Shown here in pieces: positions 56,707-64,000 of a stretch of DNA of 64,000 bases. Location of the stretch: contig CAVSHI010000003.1 in assembly GCA_963727845.1 (NCBI GenBank), positions 992,001 to 1,056,000 of the forward strand, in the 5' to 3' direction. This stretch comes from JBEKTW01 sp963727845. Lineage in GTDB: Bacteria > Bacteroidota > Ignavibacteria > UBA10030 > SZUA-254. The notes below the pieces were generated by a model. That model was not told where the DNA came from and did no database searches. It saw only the letters and a list, made by a program, of their open reading frames with translations. The translations under genes and the position numbers were made by a program. Numbering within the stretch: the stretch's first letter is position 1; each line of letters begins with the position of its first letter.

Positions 56707-57975
56707 CTATCCCGGAGTCACTTCATCTCCGACCGTTATAACTTCCACGGCGGGGACCGGTTCCTCGACGTACGAAGAGAGTGTGCGCACGGCAAAGAGA
56801 ACGCTGAACACCGTAAGGATCGCCCCTGCCAGGAACGGGGCTCCCGCGAAATAGATGGGAGCATTCCCGCCCGTAAAATACGCAAATAGGTTGGTCATCA
56901 CCGGCGGACCGATGATGGCGGTGACGCTCATGAGGCTGGTTAAGGCTCCCTGCAATTCGCCCTGCTCGTTGGCAGGCACCTCCTTGGAAATCAGTCCCTG
57001 CAGGGCAGGTCCGGCAATGCTGCCGAGTGAATACGGTACGAGAATTGCAAACATCATCCAGCTTTTTGTTGCAAAGGCAAACAGCAAAAACCCTATTCCG
57101 TTCATGGAAAGACCGACGTAGACGGACCATTTCGATCCCAGCTTCGGGATAATGGTTCGAATCAATCCCCCCTGAACAATTGCAATCAGAAGTCCAATCG
57201 CCCCGAGAGATATGCCGACCATTGTCGAATCCCACTTGAATTGTTCCATCGTAAAGTATGTCCAGGTGCTTTGAACCGCATACGCAGCGACATATACAAG
57301 CACCATGGACTCGATGAGCCCGGCCACAACCGGATACTTTTTTAGTTGCCGGAGAGAGCCCGCGGGATTGGCTCGCCTCCACTCGAACGGACGCCGGTGT
57401 TCCTTCGGGAGCGATTCGGGAACAACGAAATATCCGTAGACCCAATTAAGAAGGGTGAGTCCTGCAGCCGCGAGGAACGGCACGCGGGAACCAAACTGGC
57501 CGAGCACACCGCCGGCAACGGGTCCGATAATGAATCCAAGCCCGAACGCGACGCCGATCATCCCGAAATTCTGTGCGCGCTTCTCGGGGGCGCTGATATC
57601 GGCAATGTAAGCGGCGCCGGTCGTAAAACTTGCGCCCAGAATCCCTGCCAGGAACCGGCCCACGAAAAGCCACCCGATAGTCGGCGAAAAAGCAAGAAAG
57701 ATATAATCGATACCCAGTCCGAAGACGGAAAAGAGGAGAACCGGACGCCGCCCGAATCGGTCGCTGAGATTTCCCATCACAGGCGAGCACACAAACTGCA
57801 TCACCGAATAGGTGAACATGAGCCATCCTCCGTACCGGGAGGCGTCGCTCATCGTGCCATGGATCAGCTCGCTTATGAGTTTAGGGACGACCGGTATGAT
57901 AATCCCGATACCCGTAACATCGATCAACAATGTTACGAATATGAAACCCAGGGCTGCCTGTCGTTCTTTGTGCAT
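56707..57975 (-). CDS. MFS transporter of the TetA-like drug:proton antiporter group
   Basis: The protein has 422 residues and 12 predicted helices. The first helix ALGFIFVTLLIDVTGIGIIIPVVP and the loop motif GNLSDRFGRRPVLL (motif A, G-x-x-SDRFGRRP) and TGAAYIADISAPEKRAQNFGMIG mark the TCR/Tet branch of the MFS. Such proteins export tetracyclines or related compounds, but many members have unknown substrates. It is convergent with the RND gene, with only 20 bases between them. A perfect palindrome lies upstream of its start. Confidence 0.88.
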   Translation of the reverse strand: MHKERQAALGFIFVTLLIDVTGIGIIIPVVPKLISELIHGTMSDASRYGGWLMFTYSVMQFVCSPVMGNLSDRFGRRPVLLFSVFGLGIDYIFLAFSPTIGWLFVGRFLAGILGASFTTGAAYIADISAPEKRAQNFGMIGVAFGLGFIIGPVAGGVLGQFGSRVPFLAAAGLTLLNWVYGYFVVPESLPKEHRRPFEWRRANPAGSLRQLKKYPVVAGLIESMVLVYVAAYAVQSTWTYFTMEQFKWDSTMVGISLGAIGLLIAIVQGGLIRTIIPKLGSKWSVYVGLSMNGIGFLLFAFATKSWMMFAILVPYSLGSIAGPALQGLISKEVPANEQGELQGALTSLMSVTAIIGPPVMTNLFAYFTGGNAPIYFAGAPFLAGAILTVFSVLFAVRTLSSYVEEPVPAVEVITVGDEVTPG

Positions 57976-58003
57976 TTCTATTGGTGTTCGTTGCCAACTT
58001 TAC

Positions 58004-58035
58004 GTTGGTGTCACGGTCCGGACCGTGACACCAAC
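58004..58035. repeat. Perfect 32-base palindrome
   Basis: GTTGGTGTCACGGTCC is followed directly by its exact reverse complement. It lies between the MFS start and the 3' end of the thioredoxin-fold gene, so it may be a terminator for the latter, an operator, or a dispersed repeat. Part of it (TGGTGTCACGG) recurs near 63324. Confidence 0.8.
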
Positions 58036-58101
58036 TCCGGGTGTGAACATACCCTTGGAAAGCGTGACAGCCGCAGGAAGGACGGCTACCCGGATTCTCG
58101 C

Positions 58102-58662
58102 TCAGCCACCCAGGAGGCGTTGAATGTCATCCTCCAGCAATGAAAAACCGAGTTCCCCATAATGAAACTTCCTGATCACGCCCTGCCGGTCGATGATGAA
58201 TGTGCTCGGCCAGAATTGAACGTGGTAAAGGTTCCATGTTGCATACCCATTATCCGTCACAACGGGAAATTCTATCCCGTGGGCGCCTACAAACCGCTGC
58301 AGCGATAACACATTTTTCTCTTCGTTGGTTTCCGGAGTATGTATGGCGATGAAAACCACACCCCTGTCTTTATACTTCTTGTACCAGTCATTCAATGTGG
58401 GCAGCACATGGAGGCAATTGTCGCATTTGAAAGACCAGAAATCCATGACCACAACCTTGCCGCGCAATTGGTGAAGCGACAGCGGGGCAGAATTAATCCA
58501 TGCCCCGCCGACAATCTCCGGAGCGAGAATCCCCACTGCCTCTTTCGCCTTGGGATGCAGCATTGCCATGAAACGATCTCTGTTGATATAGAGCACGACA
58601 AAAATCGTGATGGATAAGATGACGTTCAGTATCCGCAGTGGTTTCAGTATCGGAAGTTTCAT
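58102..58662 (-). CDS. Membrane-anchored thioredoxin-fold (TlpA-like) protein
   Basis: The protein has 186 residues, with an N-terminal membrane anchor (ILNVILSITIFVVLYI) and a redoxin/TlpA-like domain: LSLHQLRGKVVVMDFWSFKCDNCLHVLPTLNDWY with a CDNC active site, followed by IHTPETNEEKN and WPSTFIIDRQGVIRKFHYG with the cis-proline-type WPS. The CxNC motif instead of CxPC suggests a redox potential unlike classic thioredoxin. It likely reduces or senses periplasmic thiols. The gene lies downstream of thiL. Confidence 0.85.
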   Translation of the reverse strand: MKLPILKPLRILNVILSITIFVVLYINRDRFMAMLHPKAKEAVGILAPEIVGGAWINSAPLSLHQLRGKVVVMDFWSFKCDNCLHVLPTLNDWYKKYKDRGVVFIAIHTPETNEEKNVLSLQRFVGAHGIEFPVVTDNGYATWNLYHVQFWPSTFIIDRQGVIRKFHYGELGFSLLEDDIQRLLGG

Positions 58663-58713
58663 GCGCAGTCTGCTAGTGTGGAAGGATGTGCCTGCCGGCC
58701 GGAGTACTGAAAA

Positions 58714-59778
58714 TCATTTCCGGAAGTGGTCCCAACCGCCAAACTTCAACGCCTCCGCCTCCCCGTTCTCGCGAACAAGCTCGATGCCTTCGCTCTTCTC
58801 CGTGATGCGGCCAAGGATCGTCACGTCCTCGGTGAGGCGCTCCAACTTTGCGAACTCTTCGTCGGTTGCGGCAAACAAGAGTTCATACTCTTCTCCTCCG
58901 TACAGTGCGTAATCGGTCGGGTTTTCAGAAAATTCCACGGCAATCATTTGCGTCATGGATTCAACTGGAATGTTGTGTTCGTACACCTTCGCCCCGACGC
59001 CGCTGTTCAAGCACATCCGGTGGACCTCTGAGGCAAGACCATCGCTGATGTCGATCATCGCATGGACAGAGACCCGATCGGCGATGAGTCTTGCAATATC
59101 GAGGCGTGGTTTGGGCATGAGGTGTTTTTCGATGGCGGTTTTGTACGGCTCAAGGTTTGGCCGGAAATCATCTGCTTGAGGACTCTCTGCAAAGCGGCGT
59201 TTCTCGCGTTCCAGAACTCTCAGTCCCGCATGCGAGCTGCCCAGGTGACCGGTGACGCAGAGAAGATCGCCGGGTTTTGCGCCCTTGCGATAGACGATGC
59301 GCTCCTCGGACGCCTCGCCCGTCATTGCGACGCTCAACATCATGTTGGCAAGAGAGGCGGTCGTATCGCCTCCGACGAGGAGGCATGAATACTTCTTGCA
59401 CGCGATCAAGGCACCTTCATACAACTCTTCAATCATCTCAACCGAGATTTTGCCCGGGAGGGATAATGACACGGTCGCATAGCGTGGCGTGCCGCCCATG
59501 GCTGCGATATCACTCAGGTTCGCTGCCATTGCTTTCCAGCCCAGGTGTTTGAGGGACGTAAAAGTAAGGTCGAAATGCACGCCTTCGACAAACGCGTCGG
59601 TGGTGAAGAGCTGAACCTTCCCCGGTGTCGGCCGGAACACAGCAGTGTCGTCGGAGATTCCCAGAATCAAATTGTCATGAACTGTGGCGTCGTCGACGCG
59701 AATATCCACGAGCCCGCGAATGCGCTCGATGAGCCCTGCTTCTCCAATTGTTGATATTTCGGTATGCTTGATCGACAT
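58714..59778 (-). CDS. thiL: Thiamine-monophosphate kinase
   Basis: This 354-residue protein phosphorylates thiamine monophosphate to thiamine pyrophosphate, the last step of cofactor synthesis. The family blocks are intact: DDTAVF near the N terminus, TTDAFVEGVHFDLTFTSLKHLGWKAMAANLSDIAAMGG, LLVGGDTT, CVTGHLGSSHAGL, DISDGLASEVHR and YALYGGEEYELLF. Length is normal for ThiL. No thiamine-pyrophosphate riboswitch was seen upstream. Confidence 0.94.
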   Translation of the reverse strand: MSIKHTEISTIGEAGLIERIRGLVDIRVDDATVHDNLILGISDDTAVFRPTPGKVQLFTTDAFVEGVHFDLTFTSLKHLGWKAMAANLSDIAAMGGTPRYATVSLSLPGKISVEMIEELYEGALIACKKYSCLLVGGDTTASLANMMLSVAMTGEASEERIVYRKGAKPGDLLCVTGHLGSSHAGLRVLEREKRRFAESPQADDFRPNLEPYKTAIEKHLMPKPRLDIARLIADRVSVHAMIDISDGLASEVHRMCLNSGVGAKVYEHNIPVESMTQMIAVEFSENPTDYALYGGEEYELLFAATDEEFAKLERLTEDVTILGRITEKSEGIELVRENGEAEALKFGGWDHFRK

Positions 59779-59891
59779 GATAGGATGAAAACTATATTGG
59801 ACAACTTACCAATTCGGAAAGAAAAATACAACCCCGCGAAACCACCGGCGAAGCGATGGCCCGCAGGGCTTTGTGAAAACCGGGAATGGTC

Positions 59892-60458
59892 TTAATTCAA
59901 CAGCGGGGTAATGGCCTGGGCGAACATTTCTTTCGTTCTCGACCCCACGATGGTCTGGACAATTTTCCCCTGCCGGTCGATGATGAACGATGTGGGAATC
60001 GCCCGGATGGAGCCAAAAGCGTCTTCGAGGTCGGAATTCGAAATGACAATCTGGTAAGGGATACCGTGCTGCTGGACAAACGACTTCACGTCGTTCACGA
60101 CGTTACTTCCACGGTCTGTGGAAACTCCGATGACCTGCACACCGCGATCGGCAAAATCCTTGCTCAGCGCGATGAGGTCAGGCAACTCATTCCGGCAGGG
60201 TCCGCACCATGTGGCCCAAAAATTCACGAGCGTTACCTTCCCGCGAAACGATTCCAGATCGACTTGCTTGCCGGAGGCATCGGTCCATGAAAAATTGGGT
60301 GCCTGGTCGCTTCGTTTCTCCACTTTGGTCACCTCGGCGACATTTTGCGCCGACGGTGTCGCGGATGTCTCCTGCTCACCGGTTTTCTCTTTCTTGGCAC
60401 AACCTGAAATGGTCAATAGAAATACTATTACCAAAATAAACAGCTGTATTCTATGCAC
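59892..60458 (-). CDS. TlpA/ResA-like thiol-disulfide oxidoreductase lipoprotein
   Basis: The protein has 188 residues from the GTG at 60458, which has GGAG seven bases upstream. An ATG start 41 codons earlier would lie inside the anti-sigma gene. The signal peptide ends in a lipobox (LLTISGC). The thioredoxin fold follows: VDLESFRGKVTLVNFWATWCGPCRNELPDL with a CGPC active site, then VIGVSTDRG and IPTSFIIDRQGKIVQTIVG. It should work in the periplasm, attached to a membrane. It starts four bases after the anti-sigma gene and so belongs to the sigma operon. Confidence 0.88.
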   Translation of the reverse strand: MHRIQLFILVIVFLLTISGCAKKEKTGEQETSATPSAQNVAEVTKVEKRSDQAPNFSWTDASGKQVDLESFRGKVTLVNFWATWCGPCRNELPDLIALSKDFADRGVQVIGVSTDRGSNVVNDVKSFVQQHGIPYQIVISNSDLEDAFGSIRAIPTSFIIDRQGKIVQTIVGSRTKEMFAQAITPLLN

Positions 60459-60462
60459 GTAG

Positions 60463-61290
60463 TTACTCCGTTTCTTTGAAAAAGTCGACAAGTTCGGGCT
60501 TACCCATGTCCGCGATGGCGCAGCACATCGTCGAATCAACTGTCCACACCATAAGAGTACATCCGGCGCACTGTTTCTCAAAATACCATCCGGTGCGCAG
60601 GATCTCTCGCTTGACGCTATCGGGAAGTCGCAGCGCGCGGCCTTCCATCACCGATTGCAGTTTTGCCTGATATAAATAAATGAAGTTGTCCTTTTGCCGG
60701 TAGATAATGTGCGCGACATTCTCGTTGTTGTAGTGCGCTTGCACGGCGCCGACCAGCGTACCGTGTTTCAGAAGCGGAACATGAGTGCGAAATCCAACTT
60801 TGGGATCCATGTAGCTTCTCACCTGCGACGGGTCTTCCGAGGAGATGCCGGGAACAATCGTTCCTTTCAGCACTTCGCCAAAGTTGTTGTACGTTTGATT
60901 AATGATATTGTCATCGACGGGCCGCGCATGGGAATGTTGCGGCTTGAAGGGAATCATCACAATGAGAAGCAGCACGGCTATCGCACCCGCGGCTGTCGCA
61001 AAGGTTCTCCATGTGGGTTGGAAGAGGAACTTCTTGATCTCAAACTGGGGAAAACTGACGGCCGGGGTTTCAGCCGAAAGTTGAGTTCTTACGCGTTCGG
61101 CCAGCGCTTGCGGGGCGGGCACCCGGTTCATGTGGAGTTTGAATGCGCGTTTCGTTATACGTTCGAGCTCAAATTCACTGCGGCAGGCCTGACACTGTTC
61201 GAAATGTTCTTGAAGCCGGGATTCCTCACGGAGATCAAGTTTTCCATCAACGGCTGGGGTTACAAGCTCCAGCGCCACTTTGCAATCCAT
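60463..61290 (-). CDS. Anti-sigma factor with zinc-finger domain and cysteine-containing outer domain
   Basis: The protein has 275 residues. Residues 1-45 form a zf-HC2 anti-sigma domain (HFEQCQACRSEFEL, with His and the Cys pair that bind zinc). A membrane helix (TFATAAGAIAVLLLIVMIPF) follows near residues 95-115. The outer domain of about 155 residues has no family name I can give. It ends with cysteines at QCAGCTLMVW and TMCCAIADMG. It lies directly downstream of the ECF sigma gene, the usual place for its antagonist, and upstream of the TlpA lipoprotein gene, which suggests redox sensing. Confidence 0.83.
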   Translation of the reverse strand: MDCKVALELVTPAVDGKLDLREESRLQEHFEQCQACRSEFELERITKRAFKLHMNRVPAPQALAERVRTQLSAETPAVSFPQFEIKKFLFQPTWRTFATAAGAIAVLLLIVMIPFKPQHSHARPVDDNIINQTYNNFGEVLKGTIVPGISSEDPSQVRSYMDPKVGFRTHVPLLKHGTLVGAVQAHYNNENVAHIIYRQKDNFIYLYQAKLQSVMEGRALRLPDSVKREILRTGWYFEKQCAGCTLMVWTVDSTMCCAIADMGKPELVDFFKETE

Positions 61291-61335
61291 CGTTAGTCCA
61301 ATCTTCTATCAATATTCGATACGTTATTCCCGGAT

Positions 61336-61932
61336 TTACTCGTTCGTTACATATCCACGTTTTTTAGCATACTCAAATAACTTCGTGCGCAACATTTTCC
61401 GTCCTCTATGCAACCTGGAACGCACCGTGCCGATCGGGCAATCAATGAATTCCGCTATCTCTTCGTACGTCAGCCCTTCGATATCACAGAGGATAGCGAC
61501 GGTCCGGAAATCTTCCGGAAGCGTTTCGAGCGCACGCGCGACATCATCGTCGAGGAGACCGCCAAAGATTTTTTCCTGAAGGTCGTTAGGGTCGGCCGAT
61601 TCAGCGCGGATTATGTTGTAGAAATTCTGAATGTCATTATAATCTACGGTATCCGGTTCCCTCGTCTCCTTACGATAGCGATTGATGTACGAGTTCTTCA
61701 TTATTCTAAACAACCATGCCCGGATGTTAGTTCCTTTTTCGTACTTGTCCCAGAAACGATAAGCTTTGAGATATGTTTCTTGCACGAGGTCATCGGCATC
61801 ATCGGGATTCCCGGTCATGCGGAGCGCATAATTGTAGAGGATGTCCATGTGCGGCAGGGCCTCCAGCTCGAACTGACCGTGCTTTTCAGCCGTAGCTGCT
61901 TTTGTCAAGAGTGGAATTATCGGAATGAGCAT
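61336..61932 (-). CDS. ECF-type RNA polymerase sigma factor
   Basis: This 198-residue sigma-70-like factor has only regions 2 and 4. Region 2 reads HMDILYNYALRMTGNPDDADDLVQETYLKAYRFWDKY with NIRAWLFRIMKNSYINRYRK. Region 4 reads VARALETLPEDFRTVAILCDIEGLTYEEIAEFIDCPIGTVRSRLHRGRKML, the helix-turn-helix that reads the -35 box. It is paired with the downstream zinc-finger anti-sigma factor. This operon type is common in Bacteroidota and relatives and responds to envelope stress. In T9SS bacteria, PorX is known to interact with an ECF factor (SigP); whether this is it cannot be told. Confidence 0.93.
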   Translation of the reverse strand: MLIPIIPLLTKAATAEKHGQFELEALPHMDILYNYALRMTGNPDDADDLVQETYLKAYRFWDKYEKGTNIRAWLFRIMKNSYINRYRKETREPDTVDYNDIQNFYNIIRAESADPNDLQEKIFGGLLDDDVARALETLPEDFRTVAILCDIEGLTYEEIAEFIDCPIGTVRSRLHRGRKMLRTKLFEYAKKRGYVTNE

Positions 61933-62018
61933 GAAATTGATTTAGAATTAGCCCGCAATGATTCAGACACCTCAGAATCCGTTGCGCTTAATTGATTCCT
62001 TGCAGTAGGAGACTTAGA

Positions 62019-62195
62019 ATGATACAAAAAAATGTAATTATTCGCAAGACCTTCATTTTTGGGCGGATTTGTTGCATTTCAGGCGTGTTTTTTATACCTT
62101 TACTCATGACAACCCTGCCAGCCTGCGTGAAGCTCAACAACCCCCATTCGCCGGCAATGCGCACGAATCGAATGCATCCTCAAAATGTTAGATAA
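62019..62195 (+). CDS. Possible small lipoprotein or leader peptide before the deaminase gene
   Basis: The ORF has 58 residues from the ATG at 62019, with GTAGGAGA placed about seven bases upstream. The N-terminal part is basic then hydrophobic (ISGVFFIPLLMTTLPAC), ending in a lipobox-like cysteine, then a short polar tail. It ends 15 bases before the adenosine deaminase start. The good ribosome site supports translation; no family is recognised. Confidence 0.4.
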   Translation: MIQKNVIIRKTFIFGRICCISGVFFIPLLMTTLPACVKLNNPHSPAMRTNRMHPQNVR

Positions 62196-62210
62196 TCCAT
62201 CACGAAACAT

Positions 62211-63305
62211 ATGAAATTATCAGATAGTCTTATCCGAAAATTTCCTAAAGTTGTTCTCCACGATCACCTCGACGGCGGACTCCGACCTCAAACGATCATC
62301 GAGCTCGCAAAGGACAACAGGTACAAGAAACTTCCAACAAAAGATACGGACAAACTGGCACGGTGGTTTCAGCGCGGCGCGAGGCGGGGCAGTCTCGCTT
62401 TATACCTGGAGGGGTTTGCCCACACGACGGGCGTGATGCAAACGGAAGAAGCTCTTGAGCGCGTTGCGTATGAAATGATGGAAGACATGCACGACGACGG
62501 CGTGGTCTATGTGGAAACCCGATTCGCCCCCGTCTTCCACACGAGCAAGGGATTGCATTGGGAAGAAATCGTCACGGCGGTTCTCCGGGGATTGGAGCAG
62601 GGGGAACGGGACTTTGGCGTCAAGTACGGATTGATCATCTGCGCGATGCGCAACATGAAACTGTCCGAGGAAATGGCGGAGCTTGCGGTCGATTTCCGGG
62701 AACGCGGTGTCGTCGGCTTCGATCTTGCCGGCGAAGAAGGCGGATATCCACCCAAGAAACACGTCGACGCCTTCCATTACATCCAGCGGGCGAATTTCAA
62801 TATCACAATTCATGCAGGCGAAGCATTCGGGAAAGAATCAATCTGGCAGGCCATCCAATGGTGCGGGGCGCACCGCATCGGCCACGCGACCCGGCTGATC
62901 GAAGACATGAAAATATCCGAGGATGACCCGACGGAAGTCGTCAGCATGGGTTATCTCGCGCAATATGTCCTCGACAAACGTATTCCTCTCGAAATGTGTC
63001 TAACGAGCAATGTGGACACCGGCGCGGTAAAGAGCGTAGCCGAGCATCCTTTTGGAATCTACCACCGGTATAAATTCCGCGTCACACTCAATACCGACGA
63101 CCGTTTGATGAGCAACACGACGATGACGAAGGAATTCAAGCTTGCCCATGACACGTTCAAGCTCTCGCTCGACGCCCTTGAGAAACTCACGATCAATGCC
63201 ATGAAAAGTGCATTCATTCCCTACAAGGAACGCATCGACCTCATCTATAGTATCATCAAGCCGGGATACGAGAAAGCCCGCCGGGAATTGCCACGTACGC
63301 GGTAG
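62211..63305 (+). CDS. add: Adenosine deaminase
   Basis: This 364-residue zinc enzyme deaminates adenosine to inosine. Metal ligands His17 and His19 lie in LHDHLDGGL; the third is in TIHAGEAFG, the catalytic region is GAHRIGHATRL, and the zinc/proton-transfer aspartates are in LNTDDRLMSNT. VVYVETRFAP and the final helices are typical. The sequence carries HDHLDGG where human-type enzymes have HVHLDG, as is common in Bacteroidota and related groups. Adenine deaminases share this fold, but the length and motifs favour adenosine. Confidence 0.9.
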   Translation: MKLSDSLIRKFPKVVLHDHLDGGLRPQTIIELAKDNRYKKLPTKDTDKLARWFQRGARRGSLALYLEGFAHTTGVMQTEEALERVAYEMMEDMHDDGVVYVETRFAPVFHTSKGLHWEEIVTAVLRGLEQGERDFGVKYGLIICAMRNMKLSEEMAELAVDFRERGVVGFDLAGEEGGYPPKKHVDAFHYIQRANFNITIHAGEAFGKESIWQAIQWCGAHRIGHATRLIEDMKISEDDPTEVVSMGYLAQYVLDKRIPLEMCLTSNVDTGAVKSVAEHPFGIYHRYKFRVTLNTDDRLMSNTTMTKEFKLAHDTFKLSLDALEKLTINAMKSAFIPYKERIDLIYSIIKPGYEKARRELPRTR

Positions 63306-63513
63306 TTCAGACATACTTCCGCTGGTGTCACGGCATCCAGAACATGAGTGCAAAGCCATTCCATCCACTCCTTTTAGAGCCTGTCCTGAGCGGAGCGAAG
63401 GAAGAGGATCATAGGTGAGGTCTCGTGTGCAGTTCTGTCACTTGAAACTGAGACACTACCAGAGATTGTACGTGTTTGGTTTTCAACCATATTTTTCATA
63501 ATTTAACAGTCTA

Positions 63514-63542
63514 GAGGGTTGCGACCTGCAATCCTCTTTTTT
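63514..63542 (+). terminator. Hairpin terminator or attenuator in the rpmH leader
   Basis: GAGGGTTGC and GCAATCCTC form a nine-pair stem with a GACCT loop, followed by six T's. It ends about 40 bases before rpmH. A CATAAT box lies about 15 bases upstream of it, so a transcript starting there would meet the hairpin before the gene. Confidence 0.65.
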
Positions 63543-63582
63543 GTCTAAAACGTGAAGCAATAGCAGTCTTTAAGGAGAACAC

Positions 63583-63729
63583 ATGAAGCGAACCTTCCAG
63601 CCGAGCAACCGTCATCGAAAGAACACGCACGGGTTCCGGGAGCGGATGAAGACGAAAGACGGACGTAAGGTCCTCGCGCGCCGCCGTGCCAAGGGCCGTT
63701 GGAAACTCACCGTCAGTGATGAGCGATAA
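63583..63729 (+). CDS. rpmH: Large ribosomal subunit protein bL34
   Basis: This 48-residue basic protein reads MKRTFQPSNRHRKNTHGFRE, then RMKTKDGRKVLARRRAKGRW, the invariant bL34 sequence, with an extra KLTVSDER tail. AAGGAG lies six bases before the ATG. It is followed by rnpA, the conserved rpmH-rnpA pair usually found near the replication origin. No dnaA gene or DnaA box cluster was seen in the adjoining region. Confidence 0.97.
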   Translation: MKRTFQPSNRHRKNTHGFRERMKTKDGRKVLARRRAKGRWKLTVSDER

Positions 63730-63834
63730 TGACGTCGTTAACCGCCGTGTAGACACGAAGCGGAAGGGCAATCCGCCGCCGGTCGCGGGCCGAAGAATGT
63801 GAATTGCCCCAACGCAACAACCCGAATTGCCACC

Positions 63835-64000
63835 GTGCGGTCCACCCTCAAAAAATCAGAAATATTACGCGGGGAAAAGAGTTTTAAGGAAGTTTTCAAC
63901 CGGGGGACGAGAATCAAGAGTGCGTGTTTGCAAGCGGTGGTCTTAGTGAAACCTCAATCACCGGATTCCATGTCAAAAGTGATCGCGGGATTTTCCGTGC
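63835..64000 (+). CDS. rnpA: Ribonuclease P protein component, N-terminal part (runs off the window)
   Basis: From the GTG at 63835 the frame reads RSTLKKSEILRGEKSFKEVF then NRGTRIKSACLQAVVLV, the start of RnpA, the protein that assists the RNase P RNA in maturing tRNA 5' ends. The conserved NRG-x-R-I-K region is in place. A second in-frame GTG at 63799 would add 12 residues. About 55 residues are in the window. Confidence 0.9.
   Translation, partial: MRSTLKKSEILRGEKSFKEVFNRGTRIKSACLQAVVLVKPQSPDSMSKVIAGFSV

Noticed and set aside
63305..63582. Replication origin next to rpmH
   Set aside because: No cluster of TTATCCACA-type DnaA boxes and no dnaA gene are visible; the rpmH-rnpA pair alone does not prove an origin.

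Overview
The window looks like chromosomal DNA from the Bacteroidota/Chlorobiota side of the tree, most likely an Ignavibacteria-like lineage (inference). The evidence is a SprA-type translocon protein and a PorX-type regulator of the type IX secretion system (T9SS), and three exported proteins ending in the NYPNPFN-type T9SS C-terminal sorting domain. Unlike classical Bacteroidetes, many genes have clear AGGAG-like ribosome binding sites. No tRNA, rRNA, CRISPR array, complete insertion sequence or prophage was seen.

Layout. 1-11.1 kb (minus): a tightly packed run reading sprA, porX, tsaE, tsaB, accD, panC. 11.4-14.7 kb: a secreted protein with four copies of an unrecognised domain, then an Omp85-like barrel with an in-frame amber codon. 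15-21 kb: repeat-rich accessory DNA with two T9SS cargo genes, aceK between duplicated flanking elements, and a Tat-exported asparaginase-like hydrolase. 22-25.4 kb: an AbiE toxin-antitoxin pair and a GH5 mannanase-like T9SS cargo. 25.4-33.3 kb: housekeeping genes (mdh, rpmA, rplU, LD-carboxypeptidase, pseudouridine synthase, ABC-F) plus a fused GxxExxY/DinB protein and a Tat-exported PLP enzyme. 33.5-42.2 kb: a two-component system and a kdp potassium-pump cluster in the unusual order kdpC, small membrane ORF, kdpF, kdpA, kdpB, unknown ORF, porin. 42.5-46.6 kb: a type IIG restriction-modification gene with palindromic repeats inside its coding frame, and a DinB protein. 46.7-50.4 kb: kdpD-kdpE. 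50.8-56.7 kb: a PepSY-like protein and a TolC/adaptor/RND efflux set. 56.7-61.9 kb (minus): Tet-like MFS pump, thioredoxin-fold protein, thiL, and an ECF sigma / anti-sigma / TlpA lipoprotein operon. 62-64 kb: adenosine deaminase, rpmH and the start of rnpA.

Two things cut across the window. First, seven conserved genes are broken by a single-base shift (porX, sprA, a T9SS cargo, aceK, a response regulator, kdpA, kdpD), and the flanking frames rejoin to the normal family sequence. Six need removal of one base and one needs an added base, which suggests sequencing or assembly indels more than biology. Second, the DNA carries many short palindromic repeats. Some of them supply coding sequence or stop codons, in the type IIG enzyme and kdpE.

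The most original biology candidates are the four-repeat secreted protein with its Omp85-like partner, the kdpC-first potassium cluster with extra small proteins, the duplicated leader and trailer elements around T9SS cargo genes, the sigma / cysteine-containing anti-sigma / TlpA operon, and the palindrome-invaded restriction enzyme.
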